A stretch of DNA of 64,000 nt. It comes from Rhizobium sp. L43 (GTDB lineage Bacteria > Pseudomonadota > Alphaproteobacteria > Rhizobiales > Rhizobiaceae). A program made the translations under genes and the position numbers. Below the pieces are notes generated by a model. It did no database searches. It was not told where the DNA came from and saw nothing but the letters and a program-made list of their open reading frames with translations. Below are positions 34,568 to 43,184 of this stretch, piece after piece. Every line of letters begins with the position of its first letter. Position 1 is the first letter of the stretch. Where the stretch lies: the NCBI RefSeq assembly GCF_002531725.1, contig NZ_NWSQ01000015.1, forward strand, positions 124,001 to 188,000. Reading direction: 5' to 3'.

Positions 34568-35572
34568 TCACTGCAACAAAGAGGCGAGGCCGTAGAACGC
34601 CGCGGATATAGCTGCAGCCGCCGGCATCGTGACGATCCAGGCGATCACGATGTTGCCGGCCAATCCCCAGCGCACGGCTGAGACACGACGAGCCGCACCC
34701 ACGCCGACGATTGCTCCGGTGATGGTATGCGTCGTCGAGACCGGAATGCCGAGCCACGTCGCCCCGAACAGCGTCAACGCTCCGCCCGTCTCGGCGCAGA
34801 AACCTTGCATGGGGTTGAGCCGAGTGATCTTCGACCCCATGGTATGAACGATCCGCCATCCGCCGAAGAGCGTACCGAGAGCCATTGCCGACTGGCAGGA
34901 AATGACCACCCAGAAAGGCACGTAGAATGTCGGACCGAGATATCCCTGGCTGAACAGGAGCACCGCGATGATGCCCATCGTCTTCTGTGCATCGTTGCCG
35001 CCGTGGCCGAGCGAATAAAGCGAGGCGGACACAAACTGCATGATGCGAAAGGTCCGATCCACCGCAAACGGCGTTTGCCGGACGAACAACCAGGAGACGG
35101 CGAGCACCAGCACCAGGGCAAGCAGGAAGCCGATGGCTGGCGAAAGGAAAATGGCGCCGACCGTCTTTAGAAGGCCGTTCCAGACGATCGAGCTGAAACC
35201 CACCTTTGCCAGACCGGCCCCTACCAGCCCGCCGACAAGCGCATGAGACGAGCTAGATGGAATCCCGAGAATCCAGGTGAGAATATTCCAGATGATGGCG
35301 CCCATCAGCGCCGCGAAGATCAGTTGAGGCGAGACGATCGCAGGATCGATGATGCCGGTCCCCAGCGTCTCGGCCACATGCAGGCCGAAGAACAGGAATG
35401 CGATGAAGTTGAAGAACGCCGCCCAGGCGACCGCATATTGTGGCCGCAGCACCCGGGTCGACACGATCGTGGCAATGGAATTGGCCGCATCATGCAGACC
35501 GTTGAGAAAGTCGAAGAACAGAGCGACGACGATCAGGCCGGCAAGCAGCGGCAGAGCGAGGGAGGCATCCAT
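34568..35572 (-). CDS. pit: Low-affinity inorganic phosphate transporter, Pit family
   Basis: This 334-residue membrane protein has about ten hydrophobic segments and the two PiT signature regions: DFLNGLHDAANSIATIVSTR at the N-terminus and SLGHGGNDAQKTMGIIAVLL in the middle, plus PVSTTHTITGAIVGVGAARR. It imports phosphate by cation symport. Its start overlaps the stop of the DUF47 gene by one base. This is the rhizobial orfA-pit arrangement, known in Sinorhizobium meliloti to be repressed by PhoB under phosphate limitation. A Pho box is present upstream of the pair. Confidence 0.93.
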   Translation of the reverse strand: MDASLALPLLAGLIVVALFFDFLNGLHDAANSIATIVSTRVLRPQYAVAWAAFFNFIAFLFFGLHVAETLGTGIIDPAIVSPQLIFAALMGAIIWNILTWILGIPSSSSHALVGGLVGAGLAKVGFSSIVWNGLLKTVGAIFLSPAIGFLLALVLVLAVSWLFVRQTPFAVDRTFRIMQFVSASLYSLGHGGNDAQKTMGIIAVLLFSQGYLGPTFYVPFWVVISCQSAMALGTLFGGWRIVHTMGSKITRLNPMQGFCAETGGALTLFGATWLGIPVSTTHTITGAIVGVGAARRVSAVRWGLAGNIVIAWIVTMPAAAAISAAFYGLASLLQ

Positions 35573-36216
35573 CAGACGTTCTCGATGAGAATGCCGCTGA
35601 TCTCGTTGGCGACATCCTCGAAGCGGTCGACGACTTTCTCCAACTCTCCGTAGATTTCGCTGCCGATCATGTAGGCCATCGCATTGCCGCCAGGGCCGTG
35701 ACGTAGAAACAGATCCTTCAAGCCCTGGTCGTGGAGCTCATCGGAACGTCCCTCCACGCGGGTGACTTCCTCCGCGATGGCCGCGAGACGCTGCGCATTG
35801 GCTCCCAATCTGTCGAGGAGGGGTATCGCTTCCGCGACCAGGTTTGCTGCCTTGACGATTTCGCTGCCCATTTGCTGCATGAGCGGATCGAAGCTGGATT
35901 GCTCGAACAAGCGGATCGTCTTGACTGTCTTGTGCATCATGTCGATCGCATCATCCATCGACTGGATAAGGTCCTTGATGTCACCCCGGTCGAAGGGCGT
36001 GATGAAGCTTCGCCGAACGGCAAGAAGAACCTCACGCGTGACGTCGTCGGCCTCGTTTTCCAATGTGACGATGCGTTCGCAGTTTTTCTCAACGTCATTG
36101 CCCTTCAGGAGTTGATCGAGGGCATACGCCGCGGCAACGACGGTCTTCGAGTGCTTGGAAAACATTTCGAAGAATTTGTCTTCCCGTGGCATCAGCTTGC
36201 GAAAAATACTCATCAT
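35572..36216 (-). CDS. DUF47/PhoU-like protein (OrfA), partner of Pit
   Basis: This 214-residue, mostly helical cytoplasmic protein shows the DUF47 pattern: MSIFRKLMPREDKFFEMFSK at the start, TLENEADDVTREVLLAVRR with the metal-binding E-x3-D, FDRGDIKDLIQSMDDAIDMM and EVTRVEGRSDELHDQGLKDL. These motifs resemble PhoU metal-binding sites. Such proteins accompany Pit and are thought to control it. The ATG at 36216 fits AGGG upstream, with another ATG three bases later; an upstream 30-residue extension would run through the Pho box and is not used. Confidence 0.88.
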   Translation of the reverse strand: MMSIFRKLMPREDKFFEMFSKHSKTVVAAAYALDQLLKGNDVEKNCERIVTLENEADDVTREVLLAVRRSFITPFDRGDIKDLIQSMDDAIDMMHKTVKTIRLFEQSSFDPLMQQMGSEIVKAANLVAEAIPLLDRLGANAQRLAAIAEEVTRVEGRSDELHDQGLKDLFLRHGPGGNAMAYMIGSEIYGELEKVVDRFEDVANEISGILIENV

Positions 36217-36242
36217 GCGCACGGACCCTTCAGTGTGGCTAA

Positions 36243-36260
36243 CTGTCATAAATCTGTCAT
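36243..36260 (+). promoter_or_regulatory. Perfect Pho box (PhoB site)
   Basis: CTGTCATAAATCTGTCAT is two exact CTGTCAT repeats at 11-base spacing, the PhoB consensus. It lies 27 bases upstream of the DUF47-pit start but reads in the direction of the Nudix gene (start at 36312). This fits repression of orfA-pit and possibly activation of the Nudix gene by PhoB. Confidence 0.85.
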
Positions 36261-36311
36261 AAACACGCTCAGGCAATTGAAGCAACAAGCAAATTCGGTA
36301 ATTCATCTACC

Positions 36312-36845
36312 ATGACGCCGAGCAAAAAAAGCAGGAAACCCCGATCGGACAAGTCCCAGCCACTGCTGCGGCAGCTCGCGGCTGTTCCTGAAATGCTGTT
36401 CGCCGGTGCATTCCGTCAACAGTACGGCGCTCTTTGCTTTCGCTACGGCAATGCCGGATCCGCGATCGAAATCCTGGTGATCACATCGCGCGAGAGCGCG
36501 CGCTGGGTCATCCCGAAGGGGTGGCCGATGAAAGGAAAAAAACCTTTCGAAGCGGCAGCAATCGAGGCCTGGGAGGAGGCAGGCGTGCGCGGGGTGGCGA
36601 ATAAGAAGCCGGTCGGCCGCTACACCTATCTGAAAGAACTCGACAATGGCGATGTGGCCCCCTGTATCGTCGACATGTTTCAGATTGAAGTCACGGAAAT
36701 CAGCAGCGATTTCAAGGAGCGGGGCCAGCGAATCCTCGAATGGGTCAGCCCGGATGAAGCCGCACGCCGCGTTCGCGAGATCGAACTCAAGTCGCTGCTC
36801 GTCCAATTTGAAGCGCCTGGCCGAAAGAAGCGTGATCGCGGCTGA
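36312..36845 (+). CDS. Nudix hydrolase, diphosphoinositol/diadenosine polyphosphate-type
   Basis: This 177-residue protein has the DIPP-like Nudix pattern WVIPKGWPMKGKKPFEAAAI then EAWEEAGVRGVANKKPVGRY, including the metal-binding EAWEEAG. The usual REXXEE arginine is isoleucine (IEAWEE) and the first Glu of the Nudix box is Lys, which could lower or change activity. The N-terminus is basic. The start codon lacks a clear ribosome site. Its promoter region is shared with the DUF47-pit pair and contains a Pho box in its own orientation, so a phosphate-linked role in polyphosphate-type nucleotide or inositol turnover is plausible. Confidence 0.82.
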   Translation: MTPSKKSRKPRSDKSQPLLRQLAAVPEMLFAGAFRQQYGALCFRYGNAGSAIEILVITSRESARWVIPKGWPMKGKKPFEAAAIEAWEEAGVRGVANKKPVGRYTYLKELDNGDVAPCIVDMFQIEVTEISSDFKERGQRILEWVSPDEAARRVREIELKSLLVQFEAPGRKKRDRG

Positions 36846-36881
36846 CCGTCTTCGCCGGCGCGTTGCAGCGCCGCGTGTCTC

Positions 36882-37154
36882 TAGAGCCTTTCCGGGTTAG
36901 ATTGAAGCATTCTGTTGGCTCAAACGGAGTCGGATGGTCGACCGGCCGGCGCGCGTCGTAGCCCAGTTCTACGGCCAAGCCGGCCGGTCGATCAGCCGGC
37001 CCGTTTCAGCCAACCCGAAGGGCCGGGCATCTTTCCACCAGGATCAAAGGCGATCGGCTCGGACGTACCAAGGGGTATGCCCTTCGCCGATCGCCTTTGC
37101 CCTGACGAAAACCTGCTCCGGCAGAATGCTTCAATCTAACCCGGAAAGGCTCTA
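36882..37154. repeat. RIME-like palindromic mosaic element
   Basis: This 273-bp non-coding element is bounded by perfect 33-bp inverted repeats (36882-36914 and 37122-37154). Inside are two more dyads: a 13-bp pair (36938-36950 with 36979-36991) and a 14-bp pair (37045-37058 with 37086-37099). Each arm could fold into a long hairpin. The layout matches the rhizobial intergenic mosaic elements (RIME class); the identity is from memory of that class, not a search. The right terminus supplies the TAG stop of the permease gene at 37152. Confidence 0.65.
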
Positions 37155-38063
37155 TCGCTCGAATGGTTCGCCGAGCGAAGCGACGCCGTTGAGTTTCAGC
37201 AGGCGGCGATCGGCGGAGATGATGCCGAGCACGATGATGGTGACGAGGTAGGGCAGGCTCGACAACAGCTGCGAGGGAACGTCGAGACCGGTTGCCTGGG
37301 CGGCAAGCCCCATCAGCGAGACCGCGCCGAAGAGGCAGGCGCCGAGGAAGATGCGGCCGGTGAGCCAGGTCCCGAAGACGACGAGGGCGATGGCGATCCA
37401 GCCGCGCCCGGCGATCATCCCGTCGGCCCAGAGTGGGGTGTAGACCACCGACGCATAGGCGCCGGCCAAGCCGGCCATCGCGCCGCCAAAGGCGATGGCG
37501 AGGACGCGGACCGAGATCACCGAATAGCCGATGGCATGGGCGGCTTTGGGGTTCTCGCCGACGGCGCGGACGATGAGGCCAAGCTTGGTGTAGGCAAATA
37601 TGGCCCAGAGCGTAAGCGTCGCGGCGAGCGAAATCCACACCACGATATCCTGGACGAAGAGGCCGCCGACAACAGGCAATTCCGAAAGCCCGGGAAGCGC
37701 GAGTTTTGGCAGTCCCTTGACCGTCAGGCTTTCATAGGTCTTGCCGAAAAGGGCCGAGAGGCCCTGGCCGAGAATGCCGATGGCAAGGCCTGCCGCCACC
37801 TGGTTGGCCCGGAATCCCAGGGTGACAAAGGCGAAGATCAGGGAAAGGGCAGCACTGCCGAACCCGGCGGCGACGAAGCCCAGGAGATGTCCGCCACCCT
37901 GGTAGACGACGATGAAGGCGAGTACGGCGCCAAAGGCCATCAATCCCTCGACCCCGAGGTTGAGGACGCCGGCGCGCTCGGCCACCAATTCGCCGAGTGC
38001 GGCGAGAAGAAAGGGTGTCGCAGCCGCAAGCATGCCGGCAAGAATGAACTCGATGGCGTTCAT
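37152..38063 (-). CDS. Nucleobase/nucleoside-type ABC permease (YufQ like)
   Basis: This 303-residue membrane protein belongs to the branched-chain-type permease family used with BMP binding proteins. It has FLLAALGELVAERAGVLNLG, VEGLMAFGAVLAFIVVYQGG, GENPKAAHAIGYSVISVRVL and FGGAMAGLAGAYASVVYTPL. It is the last gene of the eight-gene operon and overlaps the other permease by 4 bases. The stop codon TAG coincides with the end of the palindromic element at 36882-37154, so the element seems to have inserted exactly at the gene end. Confidence 0.9.
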   Translation of the reverse strand: MNAIEFILAGMLAAATPFLLAALGELVAERAGVLNLGVEGLMAFGAVLAFIVVYQGGGHLLGFVAAGFGSAALSLIFAFVTLGFRANQVAAGLAIGILGQGLSALFGKTYESLTVKGLPKLALPGLSELPVVGGLFVQDIVVWISLAATLTLWAIFAYTKLGLIVRAVGENPKAAHAIGYSVISVRVLAIAFGGAMAGLAGAYASVVYTPLWADGMIAGRGWIAIALVVFGTWLTGRIFLGACLFGAVSLMGLAAQATGLDVPSQLLSSLPYLVTIIVLGIISADRRLLKLNGVASLGEPFER

Positions 38064-39160
38064 GAGGGGCTCCGGTGGGCGGTGCGGGGCCATTCGAGAC
38101 GGTAGCGCACGAAAGCGATGGCGACGAGATAGGCGAGCAGCAGGCTTCCCTGGAAGACCCGGACGGCAGCGATCGGCAGGTTGGCCGAGACCATGGCATT
38201 GTCGCCGCCGATATAGATCACCGCCATGACCAGCGCCGAGACAATGATGCCGAGCGGGTGCAGGCCGCCGAGATAGGCGACGATGATCGCCGCATAACCG
38301 TAGCCGCTCGCAACCGAACGCTGCAGCTGGCCGAGCGGACCGGCGACTTCGGCGGCTCCGGCAAGACCGGCGGCAAAGCCGCCGATCAGCAATGACAGCC
38401 AGATCGCCCAACCTTCCCTGAAACCGGCGTAGCCGGCAGCCCGTGGCGCCAGGCCGCCGACCTGCAGCTTGTAGCCGATGAAGCTCTTCTGCATGAAGAC
38501 CCATGCCGCAACCGACAAGGCGAGCGTGATGAGGAACGAGACATTGAGGCGGGTGCCGGCAATCAAGGTCGGCACCATCGCATCATACTGAAACATCACC
38601 GACTGCGGGAAGTTGAAACCGTTCGGATCCTTCCAGGGGCCGAGCAGCAGGTAGTTCAGCAGCTGCGCCGCAACGAGGCTCAGCATCAGCGAAACGAGAA
38701 TCTCGTTGGCGTTGAGGCGCACGCGCCAGAAGGCGGTCAGAGAAGCCCAGAGCGCGCCGCCGATGGCGCCAAGCAGCAGCATCGCCGGCCAGATCCACTG
38801 GCCCGTCGCCTGCGGAAACCAGACCGGAATGGCAGAGGCGAAGATCGCGCCGAGAATGAACTGGCCTTCGGCGCCGATGTTGAAGACCTTGGCGCGAAAG
38901 CCGATCGCCAGTCCCTGGGCGATCAGTAGCAGCGGGCCTGCCTTCAAAAGCACTTCCGAAAATGACGCCCAGGAGAGGAAGGGCTCGAACAGCATCGCAT
39001 AGACGACCGCGACGGGATCGCGGCCCATCAAGACGTAAAGGCCAAGGTTGAGAACGACGGCTCCCCCGAGCGCTATAACCGGCGCAAGGAAGGCCGCGGC
39101 AAGCGAGGCGCGTTCCCGGCGGACAAGGGTGGGGAGGAAAGCAGGAGACCAAGCGCTCAT
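38060..39160 (-). CDS. Nucleobase/nucleoside-type ABC permease (YufP like)
   Basis: This 366-residue inner-membrane permease is the larger partner of the YufQ-like protein. Diagnostic stretches are LLLIAQGLAIGFRAKVFNIG, AEGQFILGAIFASAIPVWFP, RVRLNANEILVSLMLSLVAA and VASGYGYAAIIVAYLGGLHP. Genes overlap by 4 bases on both sides, showing translational coupling. With the double ATPase and BMP binding protein it forms a complete importer for a purine-like or nucleoside-like compound. Confidence 0.9.
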   Translation of the reverse strand: MSAWSPAFLPTLVRRERASLAAAFLAPVIALGGAVVLNLGLYVLMGRDPVAVVYAMLFEPFLSWASFSEVLLKAGPLLLIAQGLAIGFRAKVFNIGAEGQFILGAIFASAIPVWFPQATGQWIWPAMLLLGAIGGALWASLTAFWRVRLNANEILVSLMLSLVAAQLLNYLLLGPWKDPNGFNFPQSVMFQYDAMVPTLIAGTRLNVSFLITLALSVAAWVFMQKSFIGYKLQVGGLAPRAAGYAGFREGWAIWLSLLIGGFAAGLAGAAEVAGPLGQLQRSVASGYGYAAIIVAYLGGLHPLGIIVSALVMAVIYIGGDNAMVSANLPIAAVRVFQGSLLLAYLVAIAFVRYRLEWPRTAHRSPS

Positions 39161-40680
39161 CTATGGACTTTCTCGGGCGAGACTTGTGCCCCGATCATGT
39201 ATCGGCCGACCTCCTCGGGCTTCGTGTCCCGCGTGACGAGCGGCGGACTGAGGCGGCCGTGATACAGCACCTGGATAGAATCGCAGAGCTCGAACAGTTC
39301 TTCCAGCTCCTCGGAAATGACCAGGATCGCCATGCCCTGATTGCGCAACGCGACCAGACGGCTGCGGATGGCGGATGCGGCGCCGATATCGACACCCCAG
39401 GTCGGCTGCGCCACGAACAGCAATTTAGGACCCAGCATGATTTCGCGGCCGACGATGAACTTCTGCAGATTGCCGCCGGAAAGCGTCCCGGCTTCCGCAT
39501 CCGGGCCGGGCGTGCGCACATCATACTGACGGATGCAATCCTCGGTGAACGCCGTTGCCCGCGCTTTGTCGACGAGACCGCGCCGCAACAGCTTGAGCGG
39601 GTGAGCCGTCAACAGGCTGTTGAGGACGAGCGACATTTCGGGCACGGCGCCGCGTCCGAGCCGGTCCTCCGGAACGAAGGCAAATCCGAGCGCGCGGCGC
39701 GCGGCGGCATCGAGCCTGCCGACATCCGTTCCCATCATATAGATCCGGTCGCGCTGTTCGCGCCCCAGCACCGTTTCACCCGAGATCAACGCGGCAAGCT
39801 CGCTCTGGCCGTTGCCCGAAATACCGGCGATGCCGAGGATTTCGCCGGCGCGCACTTCAAGGCTGATGCCGGAGAGCGGCACCGCAAACGGATCGTCGGG
39901 CCGATAGTCCAGACCGATGATCTCCAGCCGCTTTTCCCCGCCGGACAGCGGCAGCGCCGAGATGGGTGCGGGCATATCGCGGCCGATCATCATGCCGGCA
40001 AGGTCATGGGCATCGTGTTCACGCGGGTCGACATCCCCGGTGACACGGCCGCCGCGCAGGATCGTCGCCCGGTCGCAGACCGCCCGGATTTCCTCGAGCT
40101 TGTGGGAAATCAGCAGGATGGAAACGCCGCCGTCGCGCAGCCGGCGCAGGGTGTCGAAAAGCTTTTCCACCAATTGCGGCGGCAGGACGGAGGTGGGTTC
40201 GTCGAGAATCAGCAGCTTCGGATTGGTCATCAGGCTTCGGATGATCTCCACCCGCTGCCGCTCGCCGACGGACAGCGCATGCACATGGGCGAGCGGATCG
40301 ACTTCAAGGCCGAATTCCCGCCCAAGCGTCCGAATGCGTTCCTTGAGCTCAGCCTTCCCACCCGGCACGACCAGCCGGATATTCTCCAGGACGGTCAGGG
40401 TTTCAAACAGCGAAAAGTGCTGGAAGACCATGCCGATGCCGTTGCGCCTTGCCTCCGCGGGAGAGGCGAGACGCAAAGACTTTCCTTCCCAAATGACGTC
40501 ACCGTCATCCGGTTGCTCGACGCCGTAGATCAGCTTCATCAGCGTCGATTTTCCCGCGCCGTTTTCGCCGAGGATCGCATGGATCGATTGCGGAGCCACG
40601 TCCAGATCGATTGCCTGATTGGCATGGATCTGGCCGTAGCTCTTCGAAATGCCGCGCAGTGACAGCAGCGGGGTGATCAT
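39157..40680 (-). CDS. Double-domain ABC ATPase of the BMP-type transporter (YufO/NupA like)
   Basis: This 507-residue protein has two ABC domains. The N-terminal one has Walker A GENGAGKST, signature LSVGERQRVEIIRSLMT and Walker B LLILDEPTSVLPPQ, and is complete. The C-terminal one has a degenerate Walker A (GISGNGQSE), signature LSGGNLQKFIVGREIM and LLFVAQPTWGVDIGAASAIR, with Gln in place of the Walker B Glu, as is normal in this sugar/nucleoside family. It lies 3 bases after the binding-protein gene and overlaps the permease gene by 4 bases. Confidence 0.92.
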   Translation of the reverse strand: MITPLLSLRGISKSYGQIHANQAIDLDVAPQSIHAILGENGAGKSTLMKLIYGVEQPDDGDVIWEGKSLRLASPAEARRNGIGMVFQHFSLFETLTVLENIRLVVPGGKAELKERIRTLGREFGLEVDPLAHVHALSVGERQRVEIIRSLMTNPKLLILDEPTSVLPPQLVEKLFDTLRRLRDGGVSILLISHKLEEIRAVCDRATILRGGRVTGDVDPREHDAHDLAGMMIGRDMPAPISALPLSGGEKRLEIIGLDYRPDDPFAVPLSGISLEVRAGEILGIAGISGNGQSELAALISGETVLGREQRDRIYMMGTDVGRLDAAARRALGFAFVPEDRLGRGAVPEMSLVLNSLLTAHPLKLLRRGLVDKARATAFTEDCIRQYDVRTPGPDAEAGTLSGGNLQKFIVGREIMLGPKLLFVAQPTWGVDIGAASAIRSRLVALRNQGMAILVISEELEELFELCDSIQVLYHGRLSPPLVTRDTKPEEVGRYMIGAQVSPEKVHR

Positions 40681-40683
40681 GAC

Positions 40684-41781
40684 TTATTTCGGCAGCGGCG
40701 TCGACACGCCCTTGACGTGCCAATTCATGGCGATGATCTCGGGGTCGGCCAAGGTCGCGCCCGATGCGACACCTTCGCTGCCGTCGGCCTTGGCGATCGG
40801 CCCGGTGAAGGGCGAGAAGCTGCCGTCGGCGATCTTTGCCTCGATCGCCTTGATCTTGGTCATCACCTCGGCCGGAATATCCGGATTCCAGTCGACCACC
40901 TCGACGACCTTGTCGGCGACGCCGAGGAAGGTATTGGCCCCCTTGAACGAACCGGCGAGATGGGCATCGACCGAAGCCTTGAAGAACGGCGACCAATCCG
41001 TCGAGACGCAGCCGAGATAGGTCTTCGGCGCATATTTCTTCATCGACGAATTGAGGTTGAAGGCATAGACGCCGGCCTCCTCACAGGCCGAGATGACAGA
41101 AGGCGTGTCCTGGGCGTTGGAGAAGATCACGTCGCACTTCTGCGCAATCAGCGCCTTGGCGGCTTCCTGCTCCTTGGCCGGATCGAACCAGGAGTTGACC
41201 CAGACGACCGAGACTTCAATGTCGGGTTTGACCGCCTGGGCGCCGAGCGTAAACGCGTTGATCGAGGTGATGAGTTCAGGGATGGCAAAGGCCGAAACCG
41301 AGCCGAGCTTGCCGGTCTTGGAAAGCGCTGCGGCGGCCATGCCGAGCAGATAGGTGCCCTGGAAATATTTGGCGGCGAAAGGCGAGAAGTTCGGAGCAAC
41401 CTGGAAGCCGGAGGCATGCAGAACCGTGACCTTCGGATCGCGGCGGGCGATCTGCAGGGCGCCGTTCTGATAGCCGAAGGAGCCGGCGATCAGGAACTTG
41501 TTTCCGTCGGCAACGGTCTTGGTCATGATGCGGTCGGCATCCGGGCCTTCGGCGATATTCTCCAGTACGGTGACCTTCACCTTGTCACCGTAAGCGGCCT
41601 TGATCGGCTCGAGACCGGCGGCGAGTGCATGCCCCCAGCCGACGTCGCCGATCGGCGACGGGACGACGAGCGTGATGCCGAGCGGCTCGTCGGCAGCGAA
41701 AGCCATGCGGCTGCCGAGGACGCCGGCAAGGCCGGTGGCGGCAGCGGCCGTCATCAGGTTTCTGCGGGTCAGTTTGGTCAT
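40684..41781 (-). CDS. BMP-family substrate-binding protein, Tat exported
   Basis: This 365-residue periplasmic protein of the PnrA/BMP (Med) family has LGITLVVPSPIGDVGWGHAL, GNKFLIAGSFGYQNGALQIA, KYFQGTYLLGMAAAALSKTG and ALIAQKCDVIFSNAQDTPSV. The N-terminus carries a twin-arginine signal (TRRNLMTAAAATG). Characterised BMP-type systems in bacteria carry purine nucleosides and related bases, so a purine-like ligand is expected. The gene sits 25 bases behind an aminohydrolase gene and in the same operon as a split Rieske oxygenase, which suggests that the imported compound is processed by those enzymes. Confidence 0.9.
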   Translation of the reverse strand: MTKLTRRNLMTAAAATGLAGVLGSRMAFAADEPLGITLVVPSPIGDVGWGHALAAGLEPIKAAYGDKVKVTVLENIAEGPDADRIMTKTVADGNKFLIAGSFGYQNGALQIARRDPKVTVLHASGFQVAPNFSPFAAKYFQGTYLLGMAAAALSKTGKLGSVSAFAIPELITSINAFTLGAQAVKPDIEVSVVWVNSWFDPAKEQEAAKALIAQKCDVIFSNAQDTPSVISACEEAGVYAFNLNSSMKKYAPKTYLGCVSTDWSPFFKASVDAHLAGSFKGANTFLGVADKVVEVVDWNPDIPAEVMTKIKAIEAKIADGSFSPFTGPIAKADGSEGVASGATLADPEIIAMNWHVKGVSTPLPK

Positions 41782-41806
41782 GGTCTCAGTTCCCTCTTTT
41801 GGTTTT

Positions 41807-43183
41807 TTAGAATTTCACGGCGGATAGTGCAGCCTCGGCATCGGCAGCCAGCCTGGCCTCGTCGAGCCCGATAAACTCGCCCTTCTGCCAGACGATGCGG
41901 CCATTGATCATGGTCATATCAGTCGCCATACCGATGCCGACACGGGCAATCAGGCTCAGCGGGTCGTGGCGCGTGCCGACATAATCCATACGGCGGGTGT
42001 CGATCGCAAACAGGTCGGCGGCCATGCCGGGGGCGAGCCGGCCGATATCGCGCCGGCCGAGCAGGCTGGCGCCGCCTGTCGTGCCGTAGCCGAGAAAATC
42101 GGCGGGCGGCGGCACGGGATGAGCGCGGCTGGCGGAGACCAGGCACTGCAGCATATAGGCGGAGTGCAGGCAGTGCATCAGGTTGGAATTGTCGTTGGAG
42201 GCTGCACCGTCGCAGCCGAGGCCGATGCGCAGGCCAAAGGCGGCCATGGCGGGAATGTCGGTGACCTCAGCGCCGACCAGATAGACCGGTTCCGGGCAAT
42301 GCGCGACACCGGTGCCGCTGGCGGCCATCTTCCTGAGTTCGTCGTGGTTGAGCTCCCAGCAATGGGCATAGAAGGTGTTAGGCCCGGCAAAGCCGAGTTC
42401 TTCGAGATAGTCGACCGTGCGCATGCCGTGACGTGCCTGAATGACCGGGCTTTCGCCTTCGCCGACATGGGTATGCATCACCACACCGCGATCGCGCGCC
42501 AATGCCACCGATTCCACGAAAGTCTCGCGATAGCAGTTCACCGGCTGGCAGGGCGCGACCAAGACTTGGCGCATGCTGAAGGGGCTGGTATCGTGATAGG
42601 TGTCGATCAGCCGGGCGCAGTCGGCGATGAATTCGTCCGTCGTTTCCAACATCTCGTCGGGAATGGTCGAGCCTTCCGACTTCGGCAGGGTATTGCCGCC
42701 GCGGCCGGCATGGAAGCGCATACCGAGCAGCTCGGCCGCTTCGAACTGGCGATCGATCAGCCGCTTCCCGGCATGCCGGGGAAAATTATACTGATGGTCG
42801 AGGGCCGTGGTACAGCCATGCTTGATCATCTCGGCCATCGCCGTGACGGAGGCGTGGTAAAAACATTCCTCGTTGAGCTGCGAAAAGATCGGATAGATGC
42901 GGTCGAGCCACTCGATCACCGAAAGCTTCGTCCAGTCGAGGTCAGCGCGGTTGCGCACGAAGCACTGGAAGAAGTGATGATGAGTGTTGACGAGGCCCGG
43001 ATAGACGAACCAGCCGGCGGCATCCTGAACGGTCGTGCCGGCAGGCAGCGCGTCGGCCAGATTTTCGCCGATCGCCACGATCGCCGGGCCGTTGGTTAGC
43101 AGATCGACATTGCGATGGACGACCAGCCCCTTGCCCTCGTCGGCGATCACGGCTGCGCAGTTCTTCAGGAGATAGCCGGCCAT
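41807..43183 (-). CDS. Amidohydrolase, 8-oxoguanine deaminase/AtzB-TrzN-like aminohydrolase
   Basis: This 458-residue metal-dependent hydrolase of the amidohydrolase superfamily has the N-terminal HxH motif in YPGLVNTHHHFFQCFVRNR (H68, H70), a further metal His in VVMHTHVGEGES, the catalytic-region AHCWELNHDE, and the metal Asp in GLGCDGAASNDNSNLMHCLH. The pattern is that of the 8-oxoguanine deaminase, guanine deaminase and hydroxyatrazine aminohydrolase group, so hydrolytic deamination of a purine or triazine-like ring is likely. It is one base from the GST gene and precedes a BMP-type importer, supporting a nucleobase-like substrate. Confidence 0.85.
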   Translation of the reverse strand: MAGYLLKNCAAVIADEGKGLVVHRNVDLLTNGPAIVAIGENLADALPAGTTVQDAAGWFVYPGLVNTHHHFFQCFVRNRADLDWTKLSVIEWLDRIYPIFSQLNEECFYHASVTAMAEMIKHGCTTALDHQYNFPRHAGKRLIDRQFEAAELLGMRFHAGRGGNTLPKSEGSTIPDEMLETTDEFIADCARLIDTYHDTSPFSMRQVLVAPCQPVNCYRETFVESVALARDRGVVMHTHVGEGESPVIQARHGMRTVDYLEELGFAGPNTFYAHCWELNHDELRKMAASGTGVAHCPEPVYLVGAEVTDIPAMAAFGLRIGLGCDGAASNDNSNLMHCLHSAYMLQCLVSASRAHPVPPPADFLGYGTTGGASLLGRRDIGRLAPGMAADLFAIDTRRMDYVGTRHDPLSLIARVGIGMATDMTMINGRIVWQKGEFIGLDEARLAADAEAALSAVKF

Positions 43184-43184
43184 C

